Source of the DNA: Chloroflexota bacterium | Lineage (GTDB): Bacteria; Chloroflexota; Anaerolineae; UBA7937; B3-Chlor | Direction of reading: 5' to 3' | Assembly: GCA_030613785.1 (NCBI GenBank) | Contig: JAUWLF010000001.1 | Coordinates: 79,371 to 143,370 of the forward strand | DNA: 64,000 bases | Shown here: piece after piece, positions 25,360 to 32,905 of the stretch | Layout of the letters: each line of letters opens with the position of its first letter | Numbering within the stretch: position 1 is the first letter of the stretch | Translations under genes and position numbers: made by a program | Notes under the pieces: model-generated | Told to the model about the DNA's origin: nothing | What the model saw: only the letters and a program-made list of their open reading frames with translations | Databases searched by the model: none

Positions 25360-26715
25360 TTAGTCGCTAGCCGCGAAAAGCCGCATGAACTCGCCCATGT
25401 ACTTGATGGCTTGTATGTAGTCGCTAAGACGGATGTTCTCGTTTGGAGCGTGAATTCTGGACTTCGCGTGGCCCACTCCGACCCCAGAGACCGCCGGTAT
25501 GCCCAGCGCCTGGCTCAACTCGTACATGGGCCCACTCCCCGCCATCAAAGGATAGACAACCGGATCCCGTCCGTAGACGAGCTTGGCGGCCTCGACTGCA
25601 GCCCTGGCTACGGGGGCGTCGGGAGAGGACTGAGCCGGATGCTCCCCGGACATAGGAACGATGTCCACGTCCTCGAACCCCCTGCGGTCGAGGTGCTTGC
25701 GCAGCAAGTCCAACACCAGCTCTGGTTCAAGATCGGGCACCAGGCGAAAATCCAGCTTCACCATAGCTTCGCTGGGGAGAACTGTTTTCGAGCCTTCACC
25801 GGTGTAGCCAGCCCATATGCCGCAGATAGTACACGTCGGCGCGTAGAGAAGGCGCTTGACCGCATCTATCCCCTCCGCCCCGCCCAGGAACTGCGGAATC
25901 CCGAAGTCCTTCCTAATCTGTTCCTCCTCAAAGGGGATCTTCTTTAGAAGCTCCATCTCCTCCATCGGCGGCTCAGCCACATGGTCCATCAAACCATCCA
26001 CGGTGATGCGATCCCGTTCGTCCTTCAGCGTGTTCAAGGCCCACACGAGCCGCCACACAGGGTTGGGGATCAATGGCGCCCAGGAGGAGTGAATATCTCT
26101 GGAAGCACCTTTGACTCGCAACTCCAAGTACTGAATGCCCTTCAGTCCCAGGTACAGTGCAGGCCGCCCGCACATATCTTTCGCCGCGCCCTCCCACAGG
26201 AGACCATCAGCCCCCAACAGCAACTCCCCGTTCTCCGCCACAAACTGCGCCAGGTGTGGGCTACCTATCTCCTCCTCCCCTTCGAAGAAGAACTTGACCT
26301 TCAACGGGAGCTCGCCCACCGTTGCTTGATAAGCCTCGATAGCCTGCAACCGTGAGACCAGGTCACCCTTGTTGTCGGACACTCCTCTGCCGTAGAGGAA
26401 ACCTTGGCGAATCTCCGGGGAGAACGGTTCCGATTCCCACTGGTCCAGCGGCTCCGGGGGCTGAACGTCGTAGTGGTCGTAGACAACGAGGGTCCTATCC
26501 CCACTCCCCATCTCGCCGTAGACGACCGGCGGCGCACCCGCCACTTGGATCAACCGAGCATCTGCGCCAATGGCCTGCAACATCTCGAGAACCATGTCTG
26601 CCGTCTCCGTCAGGCCCAGTTTCTGTGCAGCCACACTTGGCTGGCTACACAGGTTCTTCAGCTGGGCCAGAAAACGATCCTCGTTTGCATCCACATAGGC
26701 GTGAAATCTATCCAA
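25360..26715 (-). CDS. M20 family metallopeptidase (dipeptidase/acetylornithine deacetylase-like)
   Basis: About 451 residues, starting at TTG 26715 because AAAGGAG lies 6 nt upstream; the frame also opens further up at 26766. Motifs are LVVYDHYDVQPPEPLDQW (first metal His/Asp), GRGVSDNKGDLVSRL (bridging Asp), FEGEEEIGS (catalytic and metal Glu), PALYLGLKGIQYLELRVKG (lid domain) and a C-terminal GVGVGHAKSRIHAPNENI (metal His). The VKG-xxRDIHS segment and size resemble peptidases that hydrolyse dipeptides. The exact substrate is unknown. Confidence 0.93.
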   Translation of the reverse strand: MDRFHAYVDANEDRFLAQLKNLCSQPSVAAQKLGLTETADMVLEMLQAIGADARLIQVAGAPPVVYGEMGSGDRTLVVYDHYDVQPPEPLDQWESEPFSPEIRQGFLYGRGVSDNKGDLVSRLQAIEAYQATVGELPLKVKFFFEGEEEIGSPHLAQFVAENGELLLGADGLLWEGAAKDMCGRPALYLGLKGIQYLELRVKGASRDIHSSWAPLIPNPVWRLVWALNTLKDERDRITVDGLMDHVAEPPMEEMELLKKIPFEEEQIRKDFGIPQFLGGAEGIDAVKRLLYAPTCTICGIWAGYTGEGSKTVLPSEAMVKLDFRLVPDLEPELVLDLLRKHLDRRGFEDVDIVPMSGEHPAQSSPDAPVARAAVEAAKLVYGRDPVVYPLMAGSGPMYELSQALGIPAVSGVGVGHAKSRIHAPNENIRLSDYIQAIKYMGEFMRLFAASD

Positions 26716-26799
26716 AGGTCTCTCCTTTCTCAAAGGCCATGAGGCAGGCACGGCTATCAAAGGCAATCCATCCCTTTGATACCGATACTCGCGAAACGG

Positions 26800-27111
26800 C
26801 TAGGCTCCCGGAGTGCCAAAGAGGCCGAAAAGCATGGACACCAAAGTCATGACGACCAGGAAGATGCAACCAGCGAAAACGCCCTCCGCTATCCCCTGAC
26901 CTCTGGTACGCTGCTCGCTTCTGAAGTAGGTCATGATGATGACGAACGTCAGGGGCATAAAAAAGGCAGCCAACACACCCACAAAAGGCAACTGCATGCC
27001 CAGCTGCGCCACGAGTGGAGTCAGCAGCACAACCACCACCCCTATGGCCACATTCTGACTAACCAGCGTCCAGTCCATCCCTGACCGCGTACCCCTATCC
27101 TTCTTGGACAT
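26800..27111 (-). CDS. Small membrane protein, unknown
   Basis: 103 residues starting at ATG 27111 (an in-frame TTG lies 15 nt upstream). A basic N-terminus (MSKKDRGTRSG) is followed by about three hydrophobic segments: VAIGVVVVLLTPLV, VLAAFFMPLTFVIIMTYF and VFAGCIFLVVMTLVSMLFGLFG. I recognise no family. It lies just upstream of the M20 peptidase on the same strand, so it may be cotranscribed with it. Codon use and hydrophobic pattern support a real gene. Confidence 0.6.
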   Translation of the reverse strand: MSKKDRGTRSGMDWTLVSQNVAIGVVVVLLTPLVAQLGMQLPFVGVLAAFFMPLTFVIIMTYFRSEQRTRGQGIAEGVFAGCIFLVVMTLVSMLFGLFGTPGA

Positions 27112-27140
27112 CGCTCTAGCCCCCAACCTTCTGAGTGATG

Positions 27141-27251
27141 AGAGTGTCGGAAAGCGCTTCTCGAAGCTGCCGCTGGATTAGTAATCCAGCGGACGGCAGG
27201 ATTGCAAATCCCGCCGCAGCATAAGGTTGTCGGGTTTTTTCTACACCCTCG
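27141..27251. repeat. Palindromic intergenic element, copy A
   Basis: A ~111-bp element with two adjacent hairpins. Hairpin 1 is an 11-bp perfect inverted repeat around a single base (27170-27192, CCGCTGGATTA / TAATCCAGCGG). Hairpin 2 is GGCAGGATT / AATCCCGCC at 27196-27216. It ends in a CGGGTTTTTT run. A second copy in inverse orientation lies at 55791-55926. The right side could also work as a terminator, but the conserved flanks (AAGCGCTTCTCG, GCAGCATAAGG) show it is a repeated unit. Confidence 0.8.
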
Positions 27252-27291
27252 CCTGATAACATTGGTCAAAAGGAAAGACGTGTGGTATATT

Positions 27292-27912
27292 TCAGGAAAA
27301 CCAAGGATTGGAACTCTTCTCGCGTCCTATGGTCGTGGGGGGGCCATGCCCTGTATACACAGTCGTCGTGTCGGGCATGGTGAAGAGCTGGTTCTTGATG
27401 CTCTGTATCAGAGTATCCCAGTCTCCCCCAGGGAGGTCAACCCGACCAACGCCCATGGCAAACAACGTGTCGCCGCAGAAGACCACACCATCAGCTGCAA
27501 GGGATATGCTGCCCGAGCTGTGCCCGGGTGTGTGGATGACGTGCAGACTGTCGTCTCCAAAGACGATGTCATCCCCCTCCTCTAATAGCACATCCGCGGG
27601 AGGACCCGGACTAAGAACCCCCAACATGCGGGCGAACTCCCCCTGATCGGTGATCAACCATTCTGCATCGGCGTGATGAATGGCTATCATCGCGCCTGTG
27701 GCCTCTTTGAGTGGTCGGTTGGCTGCTATGTGATCAATGTGACCGTGGGTATTGACGATGTACTTGATGGAGAGGCCAAGCTGCTCAACTTTGCTCAGGA
27801 TAGAGGAAGCGTCGCCACCGGGGTCGATGATGATGCCAGCCTTGGTATCCTCACAGCCCACCACATAACAGTTGGACTGTAGCATACCGACAACCAATCG
27901 TTCAATGATCAT
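27292..27912 (-). CDS. MBL-fold metallohydrolase (glyoxalase II-like)
   Basis: A 206-residue beta-lactamase-fold hydrolase. THGHIDH at 55-61 is the metal-binding motif, followed by HTPGHSSGSI, FCGDTLFAMGVGRVDLPGG and YTGHGPPTTIG with the remaining His and Asp ligands. This short form without the GloB C-terminal domain is widespread and is usually annotated as a glyoxalase II-like thioesterase; its substrate is open. A near-consensus promoter on the minus strand precedes it. It diverges from proS. Confidence 0.92.
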   Translation of the reverse strand: MIIERLVVGMLQSNCYVVGCEDTKAGIIIDPGGDASSILSKVEQLGLSIKYIVNTHGHIDHIAANRPLKEATGAMIAIHHADAEWLITDQGEFARMLGVLSPGPPADVLLEEGDDIVFGDDSLHVIHTPGHSSGSISLAADGVVFCGDTLFAMGVGRVDLPGGDWDTLIQSIKNQLFTMPDTTTVYTGHGPPTTIGREKSSNPWFS

Positions 27913-27946
27913 GTGCCTTTCCCTATGTCAAAAATTCACTTCCGTA

Positions 27947-27975
27947 ATTCTATGCGCCTGGATATGCTTTGTCAA
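27947..27975 (-). promoter_or_regulatory. Promoter for the MBL hydrolase
   Basis: On the minus strand TTGACA (27970-27975), 17 bp, TAGAAT (27947-27952). Its -35 region overlaps the upstream part of the proS leader, so the divergent genes share a short control region. Confidence 0.65.
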
Positions 27976-28007
27976 CTATGGTGCGATTGCACAAGGAGGG
28001 TGAGGGT

Positions 28008-29702
28008 TTGCGTCTATCGAAGCTCTTTGGTAACACGTTGCGTGAGGTGCCTGCAGAAGCAGAGATGATAAGCCACCAACTGCTCCTGCGAGCAGGGATG
28101 ATTCGCCAGTTGGCCGCTGGTATCTATAGCTATCTGCCTCTTGGGTGGAGAGTGCTCCAGAAGATTGAAGACGTCATGCGCAGAGAGATGAACGCCATCG
28201 GTGGACAGGAGATGCGGATGCCAACGGTGCACCCAGCCGAACTCTGGCAGGAAACGGGTCGGTATTCCGAGGCTGGCCCGGTGCTGGTACGATTTCAGGA
28301 CCGGAACCGGCGACAACTCGTGCTGGGCATCACTCATGAGGAGGTGATTACCGACCTTGCGCGACGGGAGATAAGCTCCTACCGCCAATTACCTTTCATG
28401 GTGTATCAAATACAGACCAAGTTTCGAGACGAACCTCGGTCCCGGGGCGGCCTGGTCCGCGTGAGGGAATTCACTATGAAGGATGGCTATAGCTTCCACG
28501 CGGACCGAGCTGACCTCGACTTATACTACCCCAGGGTCTACCAGGCATACGCCGATATCTTCCGCGCGTGCGGAGTGGACGCGCTGGTGGTCGAAGCTGA
28601 TCCAGGCCTGATGGGGGGGGCTGCCTCCCATGAGTTCATGCTCGTCAGTGAGGCTGGCGAAGATACGTTGGTGATATGCGACCACTGCGGCTATGCGGCC
28701 AATGCTGAGAGCGCCGTGGCGCACAGAAAGGAACTACAGAAAGACCACCCGCGAGAAGTAGAAGAAGTCGCCACGCCAGGGATGACCTCCATCGAGGAAG
28801 TGGCCAACTACCTCGGCGTCAGGGCGGAGCAGACCCTGAAGGCTATCTTCTATATGGCGCCAGACGGACTACTCTTTGTGGTCATCCGAGGCGACCTGGA
28901 AGTCAACGAAACGAAGCTGGCCAATCTGGTGCGAGCCGCTGATCTCCGCTTGGCCCTTGAGGACGAAGTTGCAAGTGCGGGCATAGTGGCAGGCTACGCA
29001 TCACCCATTGGTCAACGTGACAAGGCAAGAGTAGTGGCCGATGAGTCAATCTCATCCGGAAGCAACTTCATCGCCGGGGCGAACAAGGAAGGCTACCACC
29101 TGCGCAACGTCAACTACCCGCGTGACTTCGAGGCCGACCTCATGGGCGACATCGCAGCCATCCATGAAGGAGACCTCTGCGCTCGATGCGAGAAGAAGCT
29201 CAGCACAACCAGAGGCATTGAGCTAGGTCATATCTTCAAGCTGGGCACCAAGTATAGCGAAGCCATGGGGGCCACCTTCCTCGATCACGAGGGCAATGAA
29301 CTGCCCGTGGTTATGGGCTGCTACGGCATTGGTTCGGGGCGATTGATGGCAGCGGTCGTCGAGCAATGCCACGATGAGCGAGGCATCATTTGGCCCCCGA
29401 GTGTTGCTCCGTACCACATCCATCTGATAGCCCTGGGAACTGACTCGGATGTGATCGAGACAGCGGAGTCTGTCTATCAAGAACTGCACTCCAAGGGGTG
29501 CGAAGTTCTATACGATGACCGAGATGAGACGGCAGGGGTGAAATTCAACGATGCCGACCTCATCGGCATCCCGCTGCGCATGACAATTAGCAAACGTAGC
29601 TTGGATGCCGGAGGCGTTGAAGTGAAACGGCGCCAGGAGAAGGAGTATCGAATCGTTTCCTTGGGAGCCATTGAGCAGACTACCAAAGCTCTTCTGGGCT
29701 GA
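28008..29702 (+). CDS. proS: Prolyl-tRNA synthetase
   Basis: 564 residues. The start is TTG 28008: AAGGAGG sits 8 nt upstream, and the product then begins (M)RLSKLFGNTLREVP like other bacterial ProS. The class II core has LLRAGMIRQLAAGIYSYLPLG, DEPRSRGGLVRVREFTMKDGYSFH (motif 2 region) and MGCYGIGSGRLMAAVVEQ (motif 3). Between them (roughly residues 225-390) lies the editing domain typical of bacterial-type ProS. The C-terminal anticodon-binding domain contains VLYDDRDETAGVKFNDADLIGIP. It charges tRNA-Pro and can edit misacylated Ala. Confidence 0.97.
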   Translation: MRLSKLFGNTLREVPAEAEMISHQLLLRAGMIRQLAAGIYSYLPLGWRVLQKIEDVMRREMNAIGGQEMRMPTVHPAELWQETGRYSEAGPVLVRFQDRNRRQLVLGITHEEVITDLARREISSYRQLPFMVYQIQTKFRDEPRSRGGLVRVREFTMKDGYSFHADRADLDLYYPRVYQAYADIFRACGVDALVVEADPGLMGGAASHEFMLVSEAGEDTLVICDHCGYAANAESAVAHRKELQKDHPREVEEVATPGMTSIEEVANYLGVRAEQTLKAIFYMAPDGLLFVVIRGDLEVNETKLANLVRAADLRLALEDEVASAGIVAGYASPIGQRDKARVVADESISSGSNFIAGANKEGYHLRNVNYPRDFEADLMGDIAAIHEGDLCARCEKKLSTTRGIELGHIFKLGTKYSEAMGATFLDHEGNELPVVMGCYGIGSGRLMAAVVEQCHDERGIIWPPSVAPYHIHLIALGTDSDVIETAESVYQELHSKGCEVLYDDRDETAGVKFNDADLIGIPLRMTISKRSLDAGGVEVKRRQEKEYRIVSLGAIEQTTKALLG

Positions 29703-30204
29703 GTTCGCGAGCGACGAGCATGCGTGCCCCTCGAGCGGGCACTGCTCAAACACCTGGACTTGTAAGATGATGGTGTTGCACGACGAGAAGCCTGCCAGCG
29801 GGAGAGGACCAATTCGGACGGATTGAAGAGACCAGAATTGATCAGCGCTTCCAGTTGCCTCGGACACCAGGCAGGTCTCGAAAGAACCCCCCATCCTCCG
29901 CGCACGTGCGTCGGAACCCTCGCAAGAATCGATAAGAGATGATGGCTTCTCCCCAGGTCCATTCAGTCCCTGAGTCCTGCGGCTACGGAATTCGCTAGGT
30001 CCCACCGGACAGACCCCAGGCCTGCCATCCAAAGAACACGCCACATGGGGTATTGGCAGAAGCCAACACCGACTTGGTGCACGCGGATTCCGAGCAAGCT
30101 CGAGCCCTGCAAGGCGTCCCTGTGACTGTCGGACGAATCCTGCTGTATCTGCAATACAGGCCTGGGTCCGAGGGGCTTTCTTCCACAGTCTCTCGGCACG
30201 GCGC
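29703..30204. other. ~500-bp gap after proS; no gene seen
   Basis: Open frames here lack coding character on both strands. A 6-bp hairpin, GTGCCC (29724-29729) / GGGCAC (29737-29742), lies 22 nt after the proS stop and could weakly terminate its transcript, but there is no T-tract. The rest holds nothing recognisable until the nusA promoter. rimP, the usual gene in this place, is not present intact or as a recognisable remnant. Confidence 0.5.
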
Positions 30205-30233
30205 TTGCACACTGCTCACGAATGTGGTATAAT
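30205..30233 (+). promoter_or_regulatory. Promoter of the nusA-infB operon
   Basis: TTGCAC (30205-30210), 17 bp, perfect TATAAT (30228-30233). Transcription should start near 30240, giving a ~145-nt leader before nusA. Confidence 0.8.
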
Positions 30234-30259
30234 GTTCAACGCATAGTCGCTCTCTTTGG

Positions 30260-30285
30260 AAAGTGGGGCATCCCCACTTTTCTTA
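30260..30285 (+). terminator. Terminator-like hairpin in the nusA leader
   Basis: A perfect 9-bp stem, AAAGTGGGG (30260-30268) / CCCCACTTT (30272-30280), with a 3-nt loop, followed by TTCTTATT. It lies only ~20 nt after the predicted transcription start and ~100 nt before nusA. As a GC-rich stem ending in T residues it could act as an attenuator. Similar short stems occur in front of the rimP-nusA operon of other bacteria, so a structural leader role is the alternative. Confidence 0.6.
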
Positions 30286-30384
30286 TTATCGACGTTGGAG
30301 ACAGCTCATCACGTCGCTGTTCTCCATCTCGGACAAACCGCGGCCTTGACGCCGTGGGGCAGTTCATTGAAGGATCCTTTCGAG

Positions 30385-32247
30385 ATGAAGACTGATTTCA
30401 TCAGAGCCATCAATCAAGTCTGTGCCGAAAGAAGACTGACCGTCGAGGTGGTCTTGAGCGCACTTGAACAGGCGCTCGTTTCCGCTTACAAGCGGGACTT
30501 TGGCCTGACTCCATATATCGAAGCCAAGATCGATCCCTCTTCGGGAGAGGTGAGCATCTTCGCCGGCAAAGAGGTAGTGGAGAAGGTCGAAGACCCCCAG
30601 ACCGAGATGGATCTGGCCGAGGCCATAAGCATCAAACCCGATTCCCAGCTAGAAGACGTTGTCTTCGTGGAGACCACGCCCCCAGACTTCGGCCGGATAG
30701 CTGCTCAGACAGCCAAACAAGTGATTCTGCAGCGCATCAGAGAAGCAGAACGTGATGCTCTCTATGAGACTTACACCGGACGAGAAGGTGAGATAGTCAG
30801 CGGGACTGTGCAGAACATAGATGCCAGAGGCGTCACTGTGAACTTGGGTCGCATCGAGGCTCTGGTGCCTCGCAGCCAACAAGTGCCCAACGAACGCTAT
30901 TACATCAAGCAGAAGCTACGCGTGCTGATCCTGGAGGTGAACAGAACCAATCGGGGACCAGAGATCATAGCTGCGCGCTCCCACCCTGACATGCTCCGCC
31001 GTCTGCTGGAAGTCGAGGTACCAGAGATCTACAATGGCCTTGTGGAGATCAAGGCCATTGCCCGAGAGGCCGGTTCCCGAGCAAAAGTGGGAGTCGCCGC
31101 CGTTCAGGAGGGGATCGATCCGGTGGGTGCGTGCGTGGGCATGCGAGGGGTCAGGATCCAAAGCATCGTGAGTGAACTGAATGGTGAGAAGATCGATGTG
31201 ATAGGATGGAGTCGTGACCCCAAGGAGTTCATCAAGAAATCGCTCAGTCCTTCGCGCCCCCTCGGCGTGGAACTCAGCGAAGACAAAGAGACGGGCAGGA
31301 CAGCCACTGTCATCGTCCCTGACAGCGAACTGTCTCTCGCCATCGGAAGAGAAGGACAGAATGCGCGTCTGGCAGCCAAGCTCACAGGTTGGCGTATAGA
31401 CATCATTGGTGCCACGGAGGCCGCAGAGAAGGCCGTGCGCAGAGCCGAGGAGGAGGCCACCCGTGCTGCTGCCAGGGCTCAGGTAAGCGAAGACATGCCT
31501 TTGGAGCAACTGGGCGTCTCCAAGCGCATCCTTCACTCACTCGCCGAAGGGGGCATCACGGAGTTGGGACCGCTCTTGGATCGAATGGAAGAAGGTGATC
31601 GAGCTCTTCTGGACATAAAGGGCTTCGGATCCAAGTCACTTCAGGAGTTGAAGGACGCTCTTGAAGATCGCGAAGTCTATGCCATCCTGGGTCGAGAGAA
31701 GGTAGACGAAGTAGAGGAAGCGGCAGTTGGGCCGGAACCTGAGGAGGAACCGCCTGTCCTCATGGAGGAAGTGGCGCTGGCTCCCGGCGAGGCTGAGGAA
31801 GAGGACGAAGCCTCTGCCGCGGAGGTAGAGGCGACTCCTGTGGAAGCCAGGGAAGAGGAGGAACTCCTTGTGGAGGACCTGGCTGCGCCTCCCACTGAAC
31901 TCGTGGACGACACCGCACCTCCGCCTGACAGCCTGGAGTTGCCAACGCAGGTGACTCCGGAAGCAGCGGAGAAGGTCGTACCCGCCCAGCCGGAGCCGAT
32001 CCGGGGACAGCGAGAAATAGCGCACTCCGAGGAGGAACGTCCGGACAAGAAGAAACGTCCGCGGAGAAGGCTAGTCTACGACGAGGCTCTCGGGGAGGTT
32101 GTAGCCAAGAAGGTTCGCAAACCTGGCAGACGTGTTCCAGACTGGCAAGGGAGCATCGAAGATTGGGAAACTACCGGCCTTGGTCCTGAGGCCCCGACGG
32201 ATGATGAAGAAAAACAGGAAAGCGATCAGGAACCGGATGAGCCGTAG
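30385..32247 (+). CDS. nusA: Transcription termination/antitermination factor NusA, with extended C-terminus
   Basis: 620 residues from ATG 30385 (MKTDFIRAINQVCAERRL, the normal NusA start). The N-terminal RNAP-binding domain reaches about residue 125. The S1 domain (GEIVSGTVQNIDARGVTVNLG) is near 130-195. Two KH domains follow, with VGACVGMRGVRIQSIVSELNGEKID and LAIGREGQNARLAAKLTGWRIDI. A helix-hairpin-helix region (LGVSKRILHSLAEGGITELG, IKGFGSKSLQELKDALEDR) is at ~425-490. A ~130-residue tail, first acidic and then basic (KKKRPRRR), is beyond ordinary NusA length. It heads the operon; its stop overlaps ylxR by 11 bp. Confidence 0.96.
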   Translation: MKTDFIRAINQVCAERRLTVEVVLSALEQALVSAYKRDFGLTPYIEAKIDPSSGEVSIFAGKEVVEKVEDPQTEMDLAEAISIKPDSQLEDVVFVETTPPDFGRIAAQTAKQVILQRIREAERDALYETYTGREGEIVSGTVQNIDARGVTVNLGRIEALVPRSQQVPNERYYIKQKLRVLILEVNRTNRGPEIIAARSHPDMLRRLLEVEVPEIYNGLVEIKAIAREAGSRAKVGVAAVQEGIDPVGACVGMRGVRIQSIVSELNGEKIDVIGWSRDPKEFIKKSLSPSRPLGVELSEDKETGRTATVIVPDSELSLAIGREGQNARLAAKLTGWRIDIIGATEAAEKAVRRAEEEATRAAARAQVSEDMPLEQLGVSKRILHSLAEGGITELGPLLDRMEEGDRALLDIKGFGSKSLQELKDALEDREVYAILGREKVDEVEEAAVGPEPEEEPPVLMEEVALAPGEAEEEDEASAAEVEATPVEAREEEELLVEDLAAPPTELVDDTAPPPDSLELPTQVTPEAAEKVVPAQPEPIRGQREIAHSEEERPDKKKRPRRRLVYDEALGEVVAKKVRKPGRRVPDWQGSIEDWETTGLGPEAPTDDEEKQESDQEPDEP

Positions 32248-32545
32248 GCACGTGCCTCAGCGCACCTGTGTAGCCTGCCGTCACGTACGACCTGCAAGGG
32301 AGCTAGTGAGGATAGTGCGTCTGTCCGGCGGTGGAGTAGAAGTGGATGAAACAGGCAAGAAACCTGGACGAGGTGCCTACCTTTGCCCTGACGCAGCTTG
32401 CTGGGAACTCGCACTGACAAAGCAAAGCTTGGAACACGCCCTCAAGACCGAGACCACGGTAGAGGAGAAAGAGGCCTTGTGGCGACAGTGTAGGTCTCTG
32501 CCGCGCAGTCCGTCTGCCAATCCGGTTGGCAGCACAGGGGGGTAA
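32237..32545 (+). CDS. ylxR: YlxR family RNA-binding protein
   Basis: About 102 residues from ATG 32237, inside the nusA end. It contains RTCVACRHVRPARELVRIVR and GRGAYLCPDAACWELAL, the two conserved YlxR segments. YlxR (also called RnpM) has been linked to RNase P regulation in Firmicutes. It sits in its canonical place between nusA and infB. Upstream in-frame ATGs would add a basic stretch that overlaps nusA further. A 7-bp hairpin (32514-32520 / 32526-32532) lies over its 3' end. Confidence 0.9.
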   Translation: MSRRHVPQRTCVACRHVRPARELVRIVRLSGGGVEVDETGKKPGRGAYLCPDAACWELALTKQSLEHALKTETTVEEKEALWRQCRSLPRSPSANPVGSTGG

Positions 32546-32905
32546 TCTGGTACAATGACGGAGTTCGAGGATGCTCTTGAGGCTTTGACTGAAGCCTTGT
32601 GCTGATGTGGTTCTGATCGTGTGGAGAGAGGAGTTGTGCGCGGCAACGAGATACCTTTCGAATCAGGCAAGGGAGCGATGATGGTGAGTCCCTAGACTCT
32701 GATACGGAAACCAGGGCCTTCCCCATAGTATGCCTCATCGCTCTCCCCTATGGTTCATGGTGCGAACCGTTGTGACCCACCAAACCCTCACTCTTTACCA
32801 CCCAAACTCACCAGTAGTGGACAGACATTCACCAGGCTCAGCTGCGGCTCCTCTTCTTGCGAAGACTGAGCTCATGGAGCGACTGTACCTGAAGGGAGAC
32901 AAGAC
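32546..32905 (+). promoter_or_regulatory. 360-bp structured leader upstream of infB
   Basis: No coding gene is visible. Several inverted repeats occur: AGGCTT/AAGCCT (32580-32585, 32592-32597); a perfect 9-bp pair GAGCGATGA (32673-32681) / TCATCGCTC (32735-32743) closing a ~50-nt region; and an inner GAGTC/GACTC. TACAAT at 32551-32556 with TTGGCA 19 bp upstream is a weak promoter candidate. An infB-specific leader or internal control region is plausible. It does not match a riboswitch class I know. Confidence 0.4.

Noticed and set aside
27170..27240. Reading the palindrome after 27170 simply as a rho-independent terminator
   Set aside because: The T-run lies ~20 nt beyond the stems, and the same structure with conserved flanks recurs at 55.8 kb, so a repeated element is the better description.
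29508..30212. Minus-strand open frame covering the proS-nusA gap
   Set aside because: No family, no ribosome site, mixed composition, and it runs into antisense proS; it does not fill the rimP gap.
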